A DNA stretch of 64,000 nucleotides from Thermocrinis minervae (GTDB lineage: Bacteria; Aquificota; Aquificia; Aquificales; Aquificaceae). The notes below the pieces were generated by a model. That model was given only the letters and a program-made list of their open reading frames with translations. It did no database searches and was not told the origin of the DNA. The translations under genes and the position numbers were made by a program. Every line of letters starts with the position of its first letter. Position 1 is the first letter of the stretch. Positions 8,068 to 19,085 of this stretch are shown piece by piece. The stretch spans positions 772,750 through 836,749 of the forward strand of contig NZ_LT670846.1 in NCBI RefSeq assembly GCF_900142435.1, given 5' to 3'.

Positions 8068-11000
8068 ATGAAAGGGTTTATAGACCTTTTGGTGGTTGAA
8101 AACTTCAAGTCCTACGGTGAGGGTAAAGTAGAGATCCCGCTAGGGAAAGGCTTCATAGCGGTGGTAGGTCCTAATGGGGCCGGTAAATCAAACATAGGGG
8201 ATGCTATATCCTTTGCTCTGGGTCTTGCCACGGCAAGAACCCTTAGGGCTAAAAACCTAAGCCACCTTATCTTCTCAAAGGATGGGAAAAGGGCAGATTA
8301 CGCCTACGTGGAGGTTCACTTCAAAAACTATGGAGCATTTCCTACACATGAAGAGGATGTTGTTATTTCAAGGAAGGTATACAAAGATGGTAGAAGTGTT
8401 TTTAGGATAAACGGTGTACAAGTAAGAGAATCGGAACTGGCAGAGTTTCTCTCCAAAGCTGGTCTATACGAAACAGCTTACAACATAGTGCTCCAAGGAG
8501 ATGTAGTGCGTTTCTTGAAGATGACACCAGTGGAGAGAAGGAAGCTAATAGAAGAGATAGCGGGCATAGGTGAGTTTGAAGAGAAGAAACAGAAAGCGTT
8601 AGAAAACCTTGGTCAGGTAGAACTGAAAATAAGAGAGCTAAGACTTCTGATAGATGAAGTAGAGCTTCAGATGGAAAAGCTATCGGAGGAATTAAAGAGG
8701 CTTGAGGCTTACAGAGAGTTGGAGCACAAGAGGAAGGTACTGCAAGCTAAGCTCTACCAAAAAGAGCTTACAACGCTAGAAGACAGAATCAAAGAACTTT
8801 TCTCACAGAAGCAAGCTATACATGACCAGCTAGAGCAGCTAAAAGGCACCATAAGGCAGCTAGAGGAAAAGCTAAAGGAGAAGGAAGAGCTTTTAGAAAA
8901 TACTAACAGAGAACTTTTGCCATATAGGGAAAAGGTAGGAAAGTTAAGCTCTGACTTGGAACATGCTGAAGAGAAGATAAAGGAGCTAAACAGAAGATCC
9001 TTGGAACTAAACCAGGAGGTAGTTTCTGCTACAGAAAGGGAACGTATCTTTCAAAGGACGCTGGAAGAGCTAGAATTTCAGATTAACACTCTACAGGAAA
9101 GCATAACTGTGAAAGAGGAAGAACTTAGGGAGCTTGAAGAGGAAGCCCAAAAAATAAAGGTAGAGCTAAGTCAGAAAGAAGATGTGCTCAGGGTATCCCT
9201 TGAAGAAGCTCACAGAGCTGAAGAAAAGCTAGGCCAAATGAACAAAGACCTAAAGGAGAAGAAAAACAGGCTTTCTTACATACAGCTCAAGGTAAAAGAG
9301 CTTGAGATGAAAATACAAAAGGTAATGGAAGACATACAGAGACTTTCAGACGAAGCCAATAGTATACAGAGTCAAAAGGAGGAGCTCCTCTTAAGCTTGG
9401 AAAACTACCGCAAGATGTTGGAAGAAGAAAACATATCCCTCTCAAAGAAAAGGATGGAATTAAAGGAAGCGGAAGAGAGGCTAAATGAAATGAGAAAGGC
9501 GAGGGAGGAGCTTCTCAAAAAGATGGCAGTGCTTGAGGATACTTTAAGTAGAATCTCGCCTGAAAGCCTTCCCTTTGAAGGTATAGAAGGAGTATACGGA
9601 AGAGTTTCTGACCTTATAAGTGTAAAGGATCCTCAGCATATAAAGGCTATAGAGGTAGCAGGAGGCGGTAGGCTTTCCTTTGTTGTGGTGGAAGACGAAG
9701 AGGTGGCCAGGAAGTGCATCCAAAGGCTAAAAGAGCTAAAGCTTGGGAGGATGAGCTTTATACCTTTGAACAAGGTAAGAGAGCAACCCCTTCCGCCATA
9801 CCCTAGGGTCAGGGGAGCGTTGGACTTTGTGGTGAAGCTAGTAGACTACGATCCTAAGTTCAAGAAGGTAGTATCTTTCGTGTTTGGAGATACACTGCTC
9901 GTGGAGGACTTTGAAGCTGCCAAGAGAATAGGCATAGGAACTTACAGGATGGTAACCTTGGATGGAGAGCTCTTTGAAAAGAGTGGAGTCATAAGTGGTG
10001 GCTCTTATGAAGTTAGGGGTGAACTAGGTAGAGAGGTTTACATAAGGGAGCTAGAAGATCTAAAAAAGCAAGAGGAGAAACTTTTAGAAAGTTTAAAGAA
10101 AGAAGAAGAACGTGTTAAGAGACTAAGGGAAGAGCTGGTAGAGAAAGAGGGAGTCTTACACATACTTCAAAGGCGCATAAAGGAAATAGAGGAAAAGGAA
10201 AAAAAGGATCTAGACAGACTAAAGGATATAGAAAACAGGATAATCAAAGCCCAGGAGTACATAACCATCACCCAAGAGGAGATAAAAAAGCTACAAGAGG
10301 AAGAAAAAAAACTCGTGGAGGAGATAAACTACCTAGAAAAGAAGATAGAAAACATCAGCATAAAGAGACAGTCTATACTTAGCCACTACAAGGAGCTGGG
10401 CATAGAAGAGTTAAGAAGACAGTATGAAGCGGTTGAAAGCAAACTCAAGCTAAAAAGAGAAGAGCTTTACAAGCTTCAGGTGGAGCTAAAAGAAAAAGAA
10501 GCACAGAAAGAAAGCGTTTTTAAGGAGATGGCAAGAGTAAAAGCACTTTTTCAACGTGTGGAAGAAGAACAAAAGGAGATATCCCAAAAGCTTGCATACC
10601 TCACCTCACACAAGGAACGCCTGCAAGAGGAGCTCAAAAAACTAAACGAGGAAGCGTACAAGCTTTATAAACTCAGGGATGAGCTTGAAAAGGAGATAAA
10701 GGATCTTCAGATAGAGCTTGGAAGGTTAAGGCTCCAAGAAGAGGAGAAGAGTACATATCTCAATTCCATACTTGTAGAGCTGGCAAAGCTAGAAGAAAGA
10801 ACAAAGGAACTGAAAGAAAAGCTTGCATCTCTTGGTGTAGAACAGACACTTCAGGTAGGCGAATCTATAAACTCTCTGAGGCAAGAGCTTGCGGCTGTAG
10901 AGAAGAGGCTTGAAAGGTTTGGAAACGTAAACTTTATGGCTGAAGAAGATTACAAACAAGCTTTAGACAAACACAAGGAACTTACAGAACGCTACAACAA

Positions 11001-11523
11001 AGCAAAAGAGGAAAAGAAGGCAATAACAGAACTCATACAGGAAGTGGAAAGTAAAAAGCTAAAGGCCTTTATGTCAGCCTTTAGAGCTATAAACGCAAAC
11101 TTAAAGAGGGTGTTCGCCTACCTTTCTCCGGGTGGAAGGATAAACATGGAGTTGGAAAGGGAAGACGACCCATTCTCAGGTGGTATACACGTACACATAA
11201 AACCAAGGGGAAAGGACGTCCAGTACATGGAAGCCATGTCTGGAGGAGAGAAAACACTTGCAGCTCTCTCTCTTATCTTCGCAATACAGGAATACAAACC
11301 CTCTGTGTTTTACTACTTTGACGAGGTGGATGCCCACTTGGATGAAGCAAACGCTGTTCGCGTAGCCCAGCTCATAAAGGAAAAATCTAAAGAACAGCAG
11401 TTCATAGTAGTTACCCTCAGGGAGGCTATGGCGGAGTTTGCTGACAAGCTTATAGGAGTAAGTGCAAGAGGGGGAATATCAAGGGTATTCCCCCTCCAAA
11501 ACATCACTCAGAACGCTCGCTAA
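8068..11523 (+). CDS. smc: Chromosome partition protein Smc
   Basis: The 1151-aa condensin ATPase. Walker A GPNGAGKS lies at 34-41. Two long coiled coils flank a hinge at roughly 510-650 ([16 protein letters not shown] ... [13 protein letters not shown]). The C-terminal head has the ABC signature [11 protein letters not shown] at about 1057 and Walker [13 protein letters not shown] at about 1081-1092. Upstream TATTAT/TATAAA sequence (8047-8055) is a possible promoter facing that of bamA. The 3' end overlaps the converging clpC by 20 bp. ScpA and ScpB are not in the window. Confidence 0.97.
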   Translation: MKGFIDLLVVENFKSYGEGKVEIPLGKGFIAVVGPNGAGKSNIGDAISFALGLATARTLRAKNLSHLIFSKDGKRADYAYVEVHFKNYGAFPTHEEDVVISRKVYKDGRSVFRINGVQVRESELAEFLSKAGLYETAYNIVLQGDVVRFLKMTPVERRKLIEEIAGIGEFEEKKQKALENLGQVELKIRELRLLIDEVELQMEKLSEELKRLEAYRELEHKRKVLQAKLYQKELTTLEDRIKELFSQKQAIHDQLEQLKGTIRQLEEKLKEKEELLENTNRELLPYREKVGKLSSDLEHAEEKIKELNRRSLELNQEVVSATERERIFQRTLEELEFQINTLQESITVKEEELRELEEEAQKIKVELSQKEDVLRVSLEEAHRAEEKLGQMNKDLKEKKNRLSYIQLKVKELEMKIQKVMEDIQRLSDEANSIQSQKEELLLSLENYRKMLEEENISLSKKRMELKEAEERLNEMRKAREELLKKMAVLEDTLSRISPESLPFEGIEGVYGRVSDLISVKDPQHIKAIEVAGGGRLSFVVVEDEEVARKCIQRLKELKLGRMSFIPLNKVREQPLPPYPRVRGALDFVVKLVDYDPKFKKVVSFVFGDTLLVEDFEAAKRIGIGTYRMVTLDGELFEKSGVISGGSYEVRGELGREVYIRELEDLKKQEEKLLESLKKEEERVKRLREELVEKEGVLHILQRRIKEIEEKEKKDLDRLKDIENRIIKAQEYITITQEEIKKLQEEEKKLVEEINYLEKKIENISIKRQSILSHYKELGIEELRRQYEAVESKLKLKREELYKLQVELKEKEAQKESVFKEMARVKALFQRVEEEQKEISQKLAYLTSHKERLQEELKKLNEEAYKLYKLRDELEKEIKDLQIELGRLRLQEEEKSTYLNSILVELAKLEERTKELKEKLASLGVEQTLQVGESINSLRQELAAVEKRLERFGNVNFMAEEDYKQALDKHKELTERYNKAKEEKKAITELIQEVESKKLKAFMSAFRAINANLKRVFAYLSPGGRINMELEREDDPFSGGIHVHIKPRGKDVQYMEAMSGGEKTLAALSLIFAIQEYKPSVFYYFDEVDAHLDEANAVRVAQLIKEKSKEQQFIVVTLREAMAEFADKLIGVSARGGISRVFPLQNITQNAR

Positions 11524-13948
11524 AGGCTACCTCCATCTTCTTACTCTTCTTTACGGGCTTTAGGTAAGGCTTGTCATCCTTTACTCTGATCTCAACTGTG
11601 TTCACATCCTTGAGGGTGCCCTTTATAAGCTCTTCTGCTAACAGGTCTTCCACATGACGCTGCAGCGCCCTCTTTATGCTCCTTGCACCGTACTCAGGCC
11701 TGTACTCTTTATCTATAAGCCAGTCTACAAAGCTTTTGTGCGCTTTGACCGTGACGTTCCATTCTTGTAGGTTCTTGTTGATCTCGTTGAGCTGCAGCTC
11801 TACTATCTTGGCTATGTCTTCTTTTTCCAGTGGTCTGTATACGATTATCTCGTCAAGCCTGTTGAGGAATTCGGGGCTGAAGGTCCTCTTGACCTGATCC
11901 ATGACGTTCTTCTTCATCTGCTCAAAGTCTATAATGCCAAACTTCTTCTCAAACCCCATGGTGGAGCCGTAGGCTATCATCCTAGCCCCCAAGTTGGATG
12001 TTAGGATGATTATGGTGTTGGAAAAGTCTACTACCCTTCCCATAGAGTCTGTAAGCCTTCCGTCGTCAAAGATCTGCAGGAATATGTTGAAAACGTCTGG
12101 ATGAGCCTTTTCTATCTCGTCAAAGAGTAGAACAGAGTAAGGTCTTCTTCTTACCCTTTCAGTAAGCTGTCCGCCTTCCTCGTAGCCTACATATCCTGGT
12201 GGTGCTCCTATTAACCTGGAGACGGTGTGCTTTTCCATGTACTCGGACATGTCAAACCTTATGAGGGCATCCTCCGTTCCGAAGAGGTATTCGGCCAAAG
12301 CCTTGGCTGTTTCTGTCTTTCCTACACCTGTGGGACCTAGGAACAGGAACACTCCTATAGGTCTGTGTCTACCCTTTAGACCTACCCTGGACCTTCTTAT
12401 GGCCTTTGCTATGGCTTTTATGGCTTCATCTTGACCTATAACTCTCTTCTTGAGCTCGTCCTCTATATGAAGGAGTTTTTGCATATCATCTTCATGAACT
12501 CTCTTGACGGGTATACCTGTCCATCTGGCTACTACTTCTGCTACGTCCTCTTCTGTAACCTTAGGTCTGTTTTTGCTCATCTCTTGCTTCCAGTGTAGCT
12601 TCATGTTTTCAAGCTTAGCTCTTAGCCTTAGCTCTTCGTCTCTTAACTTGGCAGCTTTTTCATAGTCTTGCTCTTCTGCAGCCTTTTCCTTCTCCCTTTC
12701 TATCTCCTTGATCTTCTCTTCCAGTTCTTTTATCTCAGGTGGGTACTGATAGGACTTTAGTTTTACGAGGGATCCTGCTTCATCCATGACGTCTATTGCC
12801 TTATCTGGTAGGTTTCTGTCCGTTATGTACCTTACGGAGAGCTGTACAGCTTTTTCTATGGCTTGAGGTGTGTATTCTACATTGTGAAACTCCTCAAACT
12901 TGCTCTTAAGACCGTAAAGTATTTTGATAGTATCCTCTTCAGAGGGTTGTTCTACTATGACGGGCTGGAACCTTCTTTCCAGAGCTCCATCTTTCTCTAT
13001 GTACTTCCTGTATTCATCCAGCGTTGTAGCACCTATTACCTGTATTTCACCTCTTGCGAGGGCTGGCTTTAGCATGTTGGAAGCATCGATAGAACCTTCA
13101 GCAGAACCTGCTCCCACTAGGGTGTGTATCTCATCTATAAAGAGGATTACGTTAGGAGCCTTTTCTAGCTCCTTGAGTATGTTTTTCAACCTTTCTTCAA
13201 ACTGGCCTCTGTATTTGGTACCCGCTACCAGAGCTGCCAGATCAAGGGCTACAACCCTCTTACCTTGCAAAGGTTCTGGGACCTCTCTGTTTGCTATCCT
13301 TTGAGCTAGACCTTCCACTATGGCTGTTTTTCCTACTCCAGGATCTCCGAGCAGTACTGGATTGTTCTTTCTCCTCCTTGAGAGTATTTGGATTACCCTT
13401 TCTATCTCCCTTTCTCTACCTATGACTGGATCAAGCTTACCTTCTCTTGCCATCTGTGTAAGGTCTCTGGAAAACCTGTCTAGGTTGGGCGTGGGAGCGT
13501 GCTTTATCGTCTCTTGAGGTGGTAGCTCTCCTAGTATCTGTAGGACTTCCCTTCTTACTGTGTATTCGTCAAGGCCGAAACCTCTTAGTATCCTACCACC
13601 CAGACCCGTCTTCTCTCTTACTACACCTATGAGTAGGTGTTCGGGGCCTACGAACTGGTGATGGAGTATGCGCGCTTCCTCTACTGCAAACTCAAGGACC
13701 CTTTTGGCGTCGGGCGCAAAGAGGATTTCACCCGAATGGGTCCCTCTTGTTACCTGTCCAAGTATAGCTTTTCTTATCTTTTCCGGCGTGAGTCCTGCCC
13801 TGGAAAGGATCAGGGTAGGCAAGTCCTCTTCTTTTATTAGAGCCAAAAGTATGTGTTCGCTTCCTAAGTATGTATGTCCAAGCTCAAGAGCTTCTTCTCT
13901 TGCTTGGAGTATCACCTGTCTTGCCTTTTCTGTAAACTTCTCAAACAT
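11504..13948 (-). CDS. clpC: ATP-dependent Clp protease ATPase subunit ClpC
   Basis: An 814-aa Hsp100 unfoldase. Residues 1-145 are two Clp_N repeats. AAA+ module 1 has Walker A GDPGVGKT at 201-208 and Walker [14 protein letters not shown] near 275. A UVR-type helical segment ([20 protein letters not shown]) lies near 430. AAA+ module 2 has GPTGVGKT near 540 and ends with the sensor-2 segment [10 protein letters not shown]. The UVR segment and total length separate it from ClpA and ClpB. It should work with ClpP, which is not in this window. The start follows GTGAGGTGAAAGG. The gene stands alone between convergent smc and thiG. Confidence 0.94.
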   Translation of the reverse strand: MFEKFTEKARQVILQAREEALELGHTYLGSEHILLALIKEEDLPTLILSRAGLTPEKIRKAILGQVTRGTHSGEILFAPDAKRVLEFAVEEARILHHQFVGPEHLLIGVVREKTGLGGRILRGFGLDEYTVRREVLQILGELPPQETIKHAPTPNLDRFSRDLTQMAREGKLDPVIGREREIERVIQILSRRRKNNPVLLGDPGVGKTAIVEGLAQRIANREVPEPLQGKRVVALDLAALVAGTKYRGQFEERLKNILKELEKAPNVILFIDEIHTLVGAGSAEGSIDASNMLKPALARGEIQVIGATTLDEYRKYIEKDGALERRFQPVIVEQPSEEDTIKILYGLKSKFEEFHNVEYTPQAIEKAVQLSVRYITDRNLPDKAIDVMDEAGSLVKLKSYQYPPEIKELEEKIKEIEREKEKAAEEQDYEKAAKLRDEELRLRAKLENMKLHWKQEMSKNRPKVTEEDVAEVVARWTGIPVKRVHEDDMQKLLHIEDELKKRVIGQDEAIKAIAKAIRRSRVGLKGRHRPIGVFLFLGPTGVGKTETAKALAEYLFGTEDALIRFDMSEYMEKHTVSRLIGAPPGYVGYEEGGQLTERVRRRPYSVLLFDEIEKAHPDVFNIFLQIFDDGRLTDSMGRVVDFSNTIIILTSNLGARMIAYGSTMGFEKKFGIIDFEQMKKNVMDQVKRTFSPEFLNRLDEIIVYRPLEKEDIAKIVELQLNEINKNLQEWNVTVKAHKSFVDWLIDKEYRPEYGARSIKRALQRHVEDLLAEELIKGTLKDVNTVEIRVKDDKPYLKPVKKSKKMEVAFSERSE

Positions 13949-14006
13949 GGCCTTTCACCTCACTACTTAATTAAGATAGGTTCTAAAGGTGGCTTTTTCA
14001 AGGATC

Positions 14007-14810
14007 CTAGGACTTGAAAGGAACTCCTCTGGTAGGTGAAGAAGGAACGGCATAAGTTCTCTTTGGCATCCTTCCTGCAAGGTAAGATAATCTTCCAGCT
14101 ATCACTGCATACTTCATTGCTACGGCCATCTTTATAGGATCCTTTGCCTCGGCTAAAGCCGTGTTGGTAAGGATGGCATCCACACCTAGTTCCATGACAG
14201 GTGGTATGTCTGCCGCTGAACCTATACCTGCGTCTACTATTACGGGGACAGAGACAGCTTCCTTTATAAACATTATGTTGTATGGGTTCTGTAGACCAAG
14301 ACCAGAACCTATGGGTGCTGCCAAGGGCATTACTGCGGCACAACCTATGTCTTCGAACTTTTTGGCGTACACAGGATCGTCAAAGATGTAAGGGAGTACT
14401 ACAAAGCCTTCTTTTACTAAAAACTTGGCGGCTTTGTAAGTTTCCTCCATATCGGGGAGTAATGTCTTTTGGTCTCCTATGACCTCAAGCTTTATCCAGT
14501 TTATGCCTGTTGCTTCTCTTGCCATCATGGCCGTCTTTATGGCCTCTTCTGCTGTGTAGCATCCAGCTGTGTTGGGCAGTATCAGGTACTTGTTGGGGTC
14601 TATGTAGTCCAGAAGGTTTTCCTTGGTAGGGTCTGTGATGTTTACCCTTCTTACTGCAACGGTTATTATCTCTGCACCTGATGCTTCGAGGACTTCCTTG
14701 TTCTGCTGGAAGCTTTTGAACTTTCCAGAACCTATGATTAACCTTGATTTAAAACGCCTGCCTGCTATCTCGAGGTAATCATCCTCTAAGAGCTTTTCGT
14801 AGTCAAGCAT
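14007..14810 (-). CDS. thiG: Thiazole synthase ThiG
   Basis: Forms the thiazole phosphate ring of thiamine from deoxyxylulose phosphate, dehydroglycine and ThiS-thiocarboxylate. It is 267 aa from the chosen ATG, which starts [20 protein letters not shown], the normal N-terminus. The frame stays open a further 40 codons upstream, but that part overlaps the preceding Fe-S gene and has no thiamine-family similarity. Family signatures are [32 protein letters not shown] (Schiff-base Lys region) and [11 protein letters not shown] with [11 protein letters not shown]. It follows the Fe-S protein by 11 nt. No TPP riboswitch is seen. thiE lies 21 kb away. Confidence 0.95.
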   Translation of the reverse strand: MLDYEKLLEDDYLEIAGRRFKSRLIIGSGKFKSFQQNKEVLEASGAEIITVAVRRVNITDPTKENLLDYIDPNKYLILPNTAGCYTAEEAIKTAMMAREATGINWIKLEVIGDQKTLLPDMEETYKAAKFLVKEGFVVLPYIFDDPVYAKKFEDIGCAAVMPLAAPIGSGLGLQNPYNIMFIKEAVSVPVIVDAGIGSAADIPPVMELGVDAILTNTALAEAKDPIKMAVAMKYAVIAGRLSYLAGRMPKRTYAVPSSPTRGVPFKS

Positions 14811-14821
14811 GCATATAAAAT

Positions 14822-16006
14822 TTAATCCTGCTTTAGTCTTTCTGCAAGATAGTCGGCTATGTGCATTACCTTTTGACCAGTCTTGTGCTTTATACATCCG
14901 TCCTTCAGGTTTAGCACGCATCCTGGACATGCTGAGAGAACTACATCTGCCTGTGTCTTGCTAAGGTCTTCTATCTTCTCCTTCTGGACTTGATCCGAGA
15001 TCTGAGGGTTTGTTATAGAGAACAGGCCAGCAAAACCGCAGCAGGATTGGTCTTTTTCGGCCTTTACAAAGGTATCGCCTTCTACCTTCTTCAGAGCTGT
15101 ATAGAAGGTTTTTGGGTCTACCTTCATGGCTGAGTAAGAGTGACAGGGTACGTGGAAGGTAGTCCTTTTTCCATCTCCTTTAAACTCTAGATCTTGGATA
15201 AGCTCCACGAGGTCGTAGACCTTTTTGTTTAGTCCATAATCTTCGCTGAGAGCTCCTCCGCATGTGGGGCATGCAACCACAAAGGCGTCAAAAGAGTACT
15301 TTTCAAACTCCTTCAGGTTATGTTCTTTTAGGCTTTCAAAGGTTTTGGTGTCTCCAGAGTAGTAGTGGGGTGCTCCACAACAGCGTATGTCCTCCGGGAC
15401 TATCACCGTATAACCTGCTCTGTTTAAGAGTTTTATCACGTTCTTGCCTGTACTCGTCTGGAACATGTCTATCATACATCCTGTGAAAAACAGAAGGGTA
15501 GCCTTTGGATTTTTTACGTCAAAGACCTTACCTCTGAGCTCAAAGGCATCTTCCTTAAACTTGGGCATGTACTTTTTGGCACCAGTTGGAAAGAAAACCT
15601 TTATCTCATCCTTTGGAATGAACTTAAAAACTTTACCAGCCAACGGTACCAGCTTTCTACCTACTTTGGACTGCATGAGTTCAAGGCCTTTTAGTCCAGC
15701 CTTCTTTACTAAACTCTGACCTAGTGTCTGATTTTGAAGCTCTTTTGCCTTTACTAGTATTTCCTTGTAGTGGACGTCATTTGGACATATCCACTCGCAG
15801 CGCCTGCACATAGCACACTGATCCCACTGAAGGGCTACCTCTTCCGTCAGCGGAAGCTCACCCTTTAAAACCATCTCGGCCAGGGCAAGCCTTCCCCTTG
15901 CAAAGCCCCTTTCTTCCTCTATGTATGGATAAGTAGGACACACGGATTTACACAGCCCACACTTTACACACTTTTGAGCAAGTTCTAAAGGTATCTCCAC
16001 CATCAT
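14822..16006 (-). CDS. GlcF/GlpC-like iron-sulfur oxidoreductase subunit
   Basis: A 394-aa protein of the glycolate oxidase FeS-subunit / heterodisulfide-reductase-like family. Two ferredoxin clusters are present: C13-x2-C16-x2-C19-x3-C23-P and C63-x2-C66-x2-C69-x3-C73-P, each suited to one [4Fe-4S]. They are followed by two cysteine-rich CCG domains ([10 protein letters not shown] with [14 protein letters not shown] with CPGC). The usual flavin dehydrogenase partner (GlcD-like) is not adjacent, so the substrate is unknown: glycolate, lactate, glycerol-3-phosphate and succinate-type roles all occur in the family. No signal or membrane segment is seen, so it is cytoplasmic. Only thiG follows, 11 nt downstream. 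Confidence 0.8.
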   Translation of the reverse strand: MMVEIPLELAQKCVKCGLCKSVCPTYPYIEEERGFARGRLALAEMVLKGELPLTEEVALQWDQCAMCRRCEWICPNDVHYKEILVKAKELQNQTLGQSLVKKAGLKGLELMQSKVGRKLVPLAGKVFKFIPKDEIKVFFPTGAKKYMPKFKEDAFELRGKVFDVKNPKATLLFFTGCMIDMFQTSTGKNVIKLLNRAGYTVIVPEDIRCCGAPHYYSGDTKTFESLKEHNLKEFEKYSFDAFVVACPTCGGALSEDYGLNKKVYDLVELIQDLEFKGDGKRTTFHVPCHSYSAMKVDPKTFYTALKKVEGDTFVKAEKDQSCCGFAGLFSITNPQISDQVQKEKIEDLSKTQADVVLSACPGCVLNLKDGCIKHKTGQKVMHIADYLAERLKQD

Positions 16007-16086
16007 AGTTCTTTATAAAGGTATTCTATACACGTATAAGCGTTTATGATGATTGTTAGTCAAAAGCTTTAAAATATTGTCTGGTC

Positions 16087-17463
16087 ATGATAAAGTTTGG
16101 CACAGATGGATGGAGGGCAAGGATAGGAGAAGACTTTACCTTTGACAACGTAAGGAAGGTTGCTCTAGCTCATGCTAAGGTCCTTCAGAGGAAGAACCTA
16201 AGAAAGATCTTTGTAGGTTATGACCATAGATTCCTGTCAGAGGAGTTTGCCAAAGAAGTAGCAAGCGTCTTTAAAGTAGAAGGTTTTGAGGTTTTCTTAT
16301 CTTCAGAGCCTTGCACTACTCCAATGGTATCCTTTGCTATAAAGTACCTGGGCTTTGATAACGGAGTTATGATAACTGCATCCCACAATCCACCTGAGTA
16401 CAACGGTTACAAGATAAAGGATTCCTTCGGTGGGTCTGCAACTGTAGAACTTGTCAAGGAAGTAGAAAAAGAAATAGAGAGGATAGAGAAAGTGCCAAAA
16501 GAAAGACAGAAGGTAGAAACTCTAAGTGTGAAAGAAAGCTATATAAACAAAATTCGGGAGTTTGTAAACTTAGAGCTATTCTCAGAAAAAGAATCGCGTA
16601 TGGTACACGATGCCATGTACGGAACGGCGGCTGGGCTCCTAAACCTTGCCCTTAAAAACACAAAGATAGAAGTACATTCCATACGTTCTTACAGAGATCC
16701 ACTCTTTGGGGGACATCCACCAGAGCCTGTAGAGAAATACCTTAAGCCTTTGATAGAAAAGGTGAGGTCTGGAGATTATTCCCTCGGTGTTGCAAACGAT
16801 GGAGACGGAGACAGGATTGCACTCGTGGACGAAAAGGGAAGTTTTGTTAACACACAGATGATATATGTGCTCCTTCTCCTACATCTACTCAAGCATAAGA
16901 ATATCAAGGATGGCATAGTCGTAAAGACCGTATCTACTACGTACCTAGCAGACAGGATATGCCGGGCCTTTGGTGTCAAACTAGTAGAGGTACCCGTAGG
17001 CTTCAAGCATATAAACGAGCTCATACTTAAGGAAAAGGTCATATTTGGTGGAGAGGAGAGCGGAGGTTATGGAGTGATCCACTACCTGCCAGAAAGGGAC
17101 GGACTTTTCAGCGCCCTTTACATCATTGAGATGCTCCACCTTCTAGGAAAGCCACTTTCTGAGGTCATACAGGACATATTCAAGGAGTTTGGTACAGCTT
17201 ACTACGAACGTGTAGACATGTACGCAGAAGAAGACAAAAAGCAAAAACTAAAGAACCTTATAGAAAATCCACCCCAGAAGCTAGGAAGTTACAAGGTAAA
17301 AGAAGTGATAACAAAAGATGGGTTAAAGCTTGTTTTTGAAAATGATGGATGGGTCCTTGCCAGAGCTTCTGGAACAGAGCCCCTCATAAGGATATACGCC
17401 GAGATGCCTACTAAAGAAGAGCTACAGCAAGTCATAAAGTCCATGGTAGATATCTTTTCTTAA
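16087..17463 (+). CDS. Phosphoglucomutase/phosphomannomutase (alpha-D-phosphohexomutase)
   Basis: Interconverts hexose 1- and 6-phosphates. It is 458 aa with the four superfamily motifs in order: the active-site serine S99 in MITASHNPPEYNGYK, the metal loop NDGDGDRIA, the sugar-binding GGEESGGYG and the phosphate-binding RASGTEPLIRIY. Glucose or mannose specificity cannot be told from sequence alone. There is no Shine-Dalgarno sequence; TAAAAT (16070-16075) lies 11 nt before the ATG. It would link PGI/PMI and GalU in this window to nucleotide-sugar supply. The next gene downstream is about 1.6 kb away, beyond the CRISPR array. Confidence 0.92.
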   Translation: MIKFGTDGWRARIGEDFTFDNVRKVALAHAKVLQRKNLRKIFVGYDHRFLSEEFAKEVASVFKVEGFEVFLSSEPCTTPMVSFAIKYLGFDNGVMITASHNPPEYNGYKIKDSFGGSATVELVKEVEKEIERIEKVPKERQKVETLSVKESYINKIREFVNLELFSEKESRMVHDAMYGTAAGLLNLALKNTKIEVHSIRSYRDPLFGGHPPEPVEKYLKPLIEKVRSGDYSLGVANDGDGDRIALVDEKGSFVNTQMIYVLLLLHLLKHKNIKDGIVVKTVSTTYLADRICRAFGVKLVEVPVGFKHINELILKEKVIFGGEESGGYGVIHYLPERDGLFSALYIIEMLHLLGKPLSEVIQDIFKEFGTAYYERVDMYAEEDKKQKLKNLIENPPQKLGSYKVKEVITKDGLKLVFENDGWVLARASGTEPLIRIYAEMPTKEELQQVIKSMVDIFS

Positions 17464-17954
17464 GAGTTTTAATACAGGTACTTTTAAAAGCCTTGAGACT
17501 CAAGACTTCTACGAGATTTGTTTTTACGAAAAACAAAAGGTTGTAACTTTTATGGTATAAAAAATCCGCTACATTTACTCCCTACCTTTCTCATCCTTGT
17601 AGTACAAGGGTTTTGTATGGGTACTTTTGGAAATACTTTTGAAAAAACGCAATTTTTTGCACTTTTTGACTTTATGGGTGTCTAAAACTGATGTGTATCT
17701 TTTAAAAAGCTTGAAAATCAGGGATTTGGGAAGGGTGTGGAGAGTCTTTATTTTTAAATTTTTAGATATCTGGATTCTTCATATTTATGCATTTCTGAGG
17801 CTTGACACTCAATGACTTTAGGAGGGTGAAAGTGCTGTTTTTGAGGGTCCTTCTGGCCCACTGGCGGTTTCCGGAAATGCACCTTCATTTGAGGGGGGTA
17901 CCCCCTTGACAAAATCTTTGAAGTGTGTATAATAGATAGATAGGTAAAGTTGAG
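17464..17954 (+). promoter_or_regulatory. CRISPR leader region, AT-rich and full of palindromes
   Basis: About 490 bp without a credible gene. It holds CTTGAG-A-CTCAAG (17492-17504), a 9-bp arm hairpin TTTGTTTTT-ACG-AAAAACAAA (17517-17537), CCTTGTA-G-TACAAGG (17595-17609, followed by GTTTTG and possibly the terminator of the upstream gene), AAAAAA-N5-TTTTTT (17642-17658), TTTCCGGAAA (17868-17877) and GGGGGTACCCCC (17894-17905). The 9-mer GGTACTTTT occurs at 17477 and 17620. The last 50 bp hold a strong promoter. Its position and AT-richness fit a CRISPR leader on the left, which would make the first repeat the newest. Confidence 0.7.
17906..17933 (+). promoter_or_regulatory. Consensus sigma-70 promoter of the CRISPR array
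   Basis: TTGACA (17906-17911), a 16-nt spacer, then TATAAT (17928-17933): both hexamers match the consensus exactly. The expected start near 17940 lies about 15 nt before the first repeat. The perfect palindrome GGGGGTACCCCC abuts the -35 box and could be an operator. Confidence 0.85.
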
Positions 17955-19044
17955 GTTTCTAATCTTCCTGGTGGAGTTGAAAGGCATGTAAAGCTCGGGA
18001 GCTTCAGGTTCACTGCGGAAGGTTTCTAATCTTCCTGGTGGAGTTGAAAGGGCTGTGATAAAGATCTTCCTATCCATGGCTTACCTGTTTCTAATCTTCC
18101 TGGTGGAGTTGAAAGCAGGAATAGGAGTAGCAAAACTAAACTCCACCTGGAAGTTTCTAATCTTCCTGGTGGAGTTGAAAGGGCCTGAGGGGATTAGCAT
18201 GACTCCACTGAGAGGTACTGTTTCTAATCTTCCTGGTGGAGTTGAAAGGCTATCATTCAAAGCAACGTCCCTGGCAAAGATCTTCAAGTTTCTAATCTTC
18301 CTGGTGGAGTTGAAAGTCGGGTTCTCGTGGTGGTAAACGGGGGATTATAAGGGTTTCTAATCTTCCTGGTGGAGTTGAAAGTGAGAATCAACGACTTGCC
18401 GGTTTTGTTATGCATGTTATGTTTCTAATCTTCCTGGTGGAGTTGAAAGTTGAGATGTCACCGTAGTCGACATTAAGAACAAGGTCGTTTCTAATCTTCC
18501 TGGTGGAGTTGAAAGCTGGCCAACCTTACTGATGCGGACCTGTTTGACAAGGTTTCTAATCTTCCTGGTGGAGTTGAAAGTCGTTTATCAAGCTCAGGGT
18601 AATGTGCGTATCCTTGTGTTTCTAATCTTCCTGGTGGAGTTGAAAGTCGTGAGCGGGATTATACTTTTTGAAGAGGGTAAAGCGTTTCTAATCTTCCTGG
18701 TGGAGTTGAAAGCAAGGCCGCATATCGTACATAAAAGAGTCTTGTATAAGGTTTCTAATCTTCCTGGTGGAGTTGAAAGGCACGTACCCAGTCCCGTACG
18801 GAACACGTACTGCATTGTTTCTAATCTTCCTGGTGGAGTTGAAAGGGAAAATTAGAACCCCACCCTGGCCGTGGGTGCTGTACGTTTCTAATCTTCCTGG
18901 TGGAGTTGAAAGCAGCTGTATTGCTGTGGCGGCCTTGATCTTGACTGCTTGTTTCTAATCTTCCTGGTGGAGTTGAAAGCGGTACTGGCAGGAGGGAGTT
19001 TTATACTCATCGAGAGTTTCTAATCTTCCTGGTGGAGTTGAAAG
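17955..19044 (+). CRISPR. CRISPR array, 17 identical 29-nt repeats and 16 spacers
   Basis: The repeat begins GTTTCTAATC, continues TTCCTGGTGG and ends AGTTGAAAG (29 nt). Repeat starts are 17955, 18022, 18087, 18153, 18220, 18288, 18353, 18421, 18487, 18552, 18618, 18684, 18751, 18817, 18884, 18951 and 19016. Spacers are 36-39 nt and no two look alike. All 17 repeats read identically, including both ends; there is no decayed terminal repeat. The GAGTTGAAA(G) ending is shared with Aquificales and other type I-B/III-like repeats, but type cannot be set without cas genes, and none is in the window. Promoter and leader on the left set the direction. The last repeat lies 41 nt before the SNase ATG. 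Confidence 0.98.
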
Positions 19045-19085
19045 TGTTGTAGGGAGTTATACTTACAAACAAAGGAGTGTTTGCC

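Noticed and set aside
12924-13304. 126-aa frame opposite clpC
   Set aside because: Serine-rich shadow of a conserved AAA+ module; no independent evidence.
13963-14343. 126-aa frame antisense to thiG
   Set aside because: Same strand as thiG but another frame, full of Arg/Cys/Ser; thiG itself is unmistakable, so this is a shadow.
14811-14821. TPP riboswitch before thiG or thiE
   Set aside because: The gaps (11 and 18 bp) are far too short to hold one.
14811-14930. 40-residue N-terminal extension of ThiG
   Set aside because: It is encoded within the upstream Fe-S gene, with no match to thiazole synthases.
16007-16086. tRNA gene in the 80-bp gap before the phosphohexomutase
   Set aside because: No acceptor stem, T-loop (GGTTCGAATCC-like) or CCA-type end; AT-rich promoter sequence instead.
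17627-17815. 62-aa frame in the leader region
   Set aside because: Low-complexity, hydrophobic-basic, no start signal, and it overlaps the palindromes; more likely non-coding leader.
18055-18958. Several open frames across the CRISPR array (both strands)
   Set aside because: They translate the repeats (FLIFLVELK, SNLPGGVE and similar) and random spacers; they are artefacts of the array.
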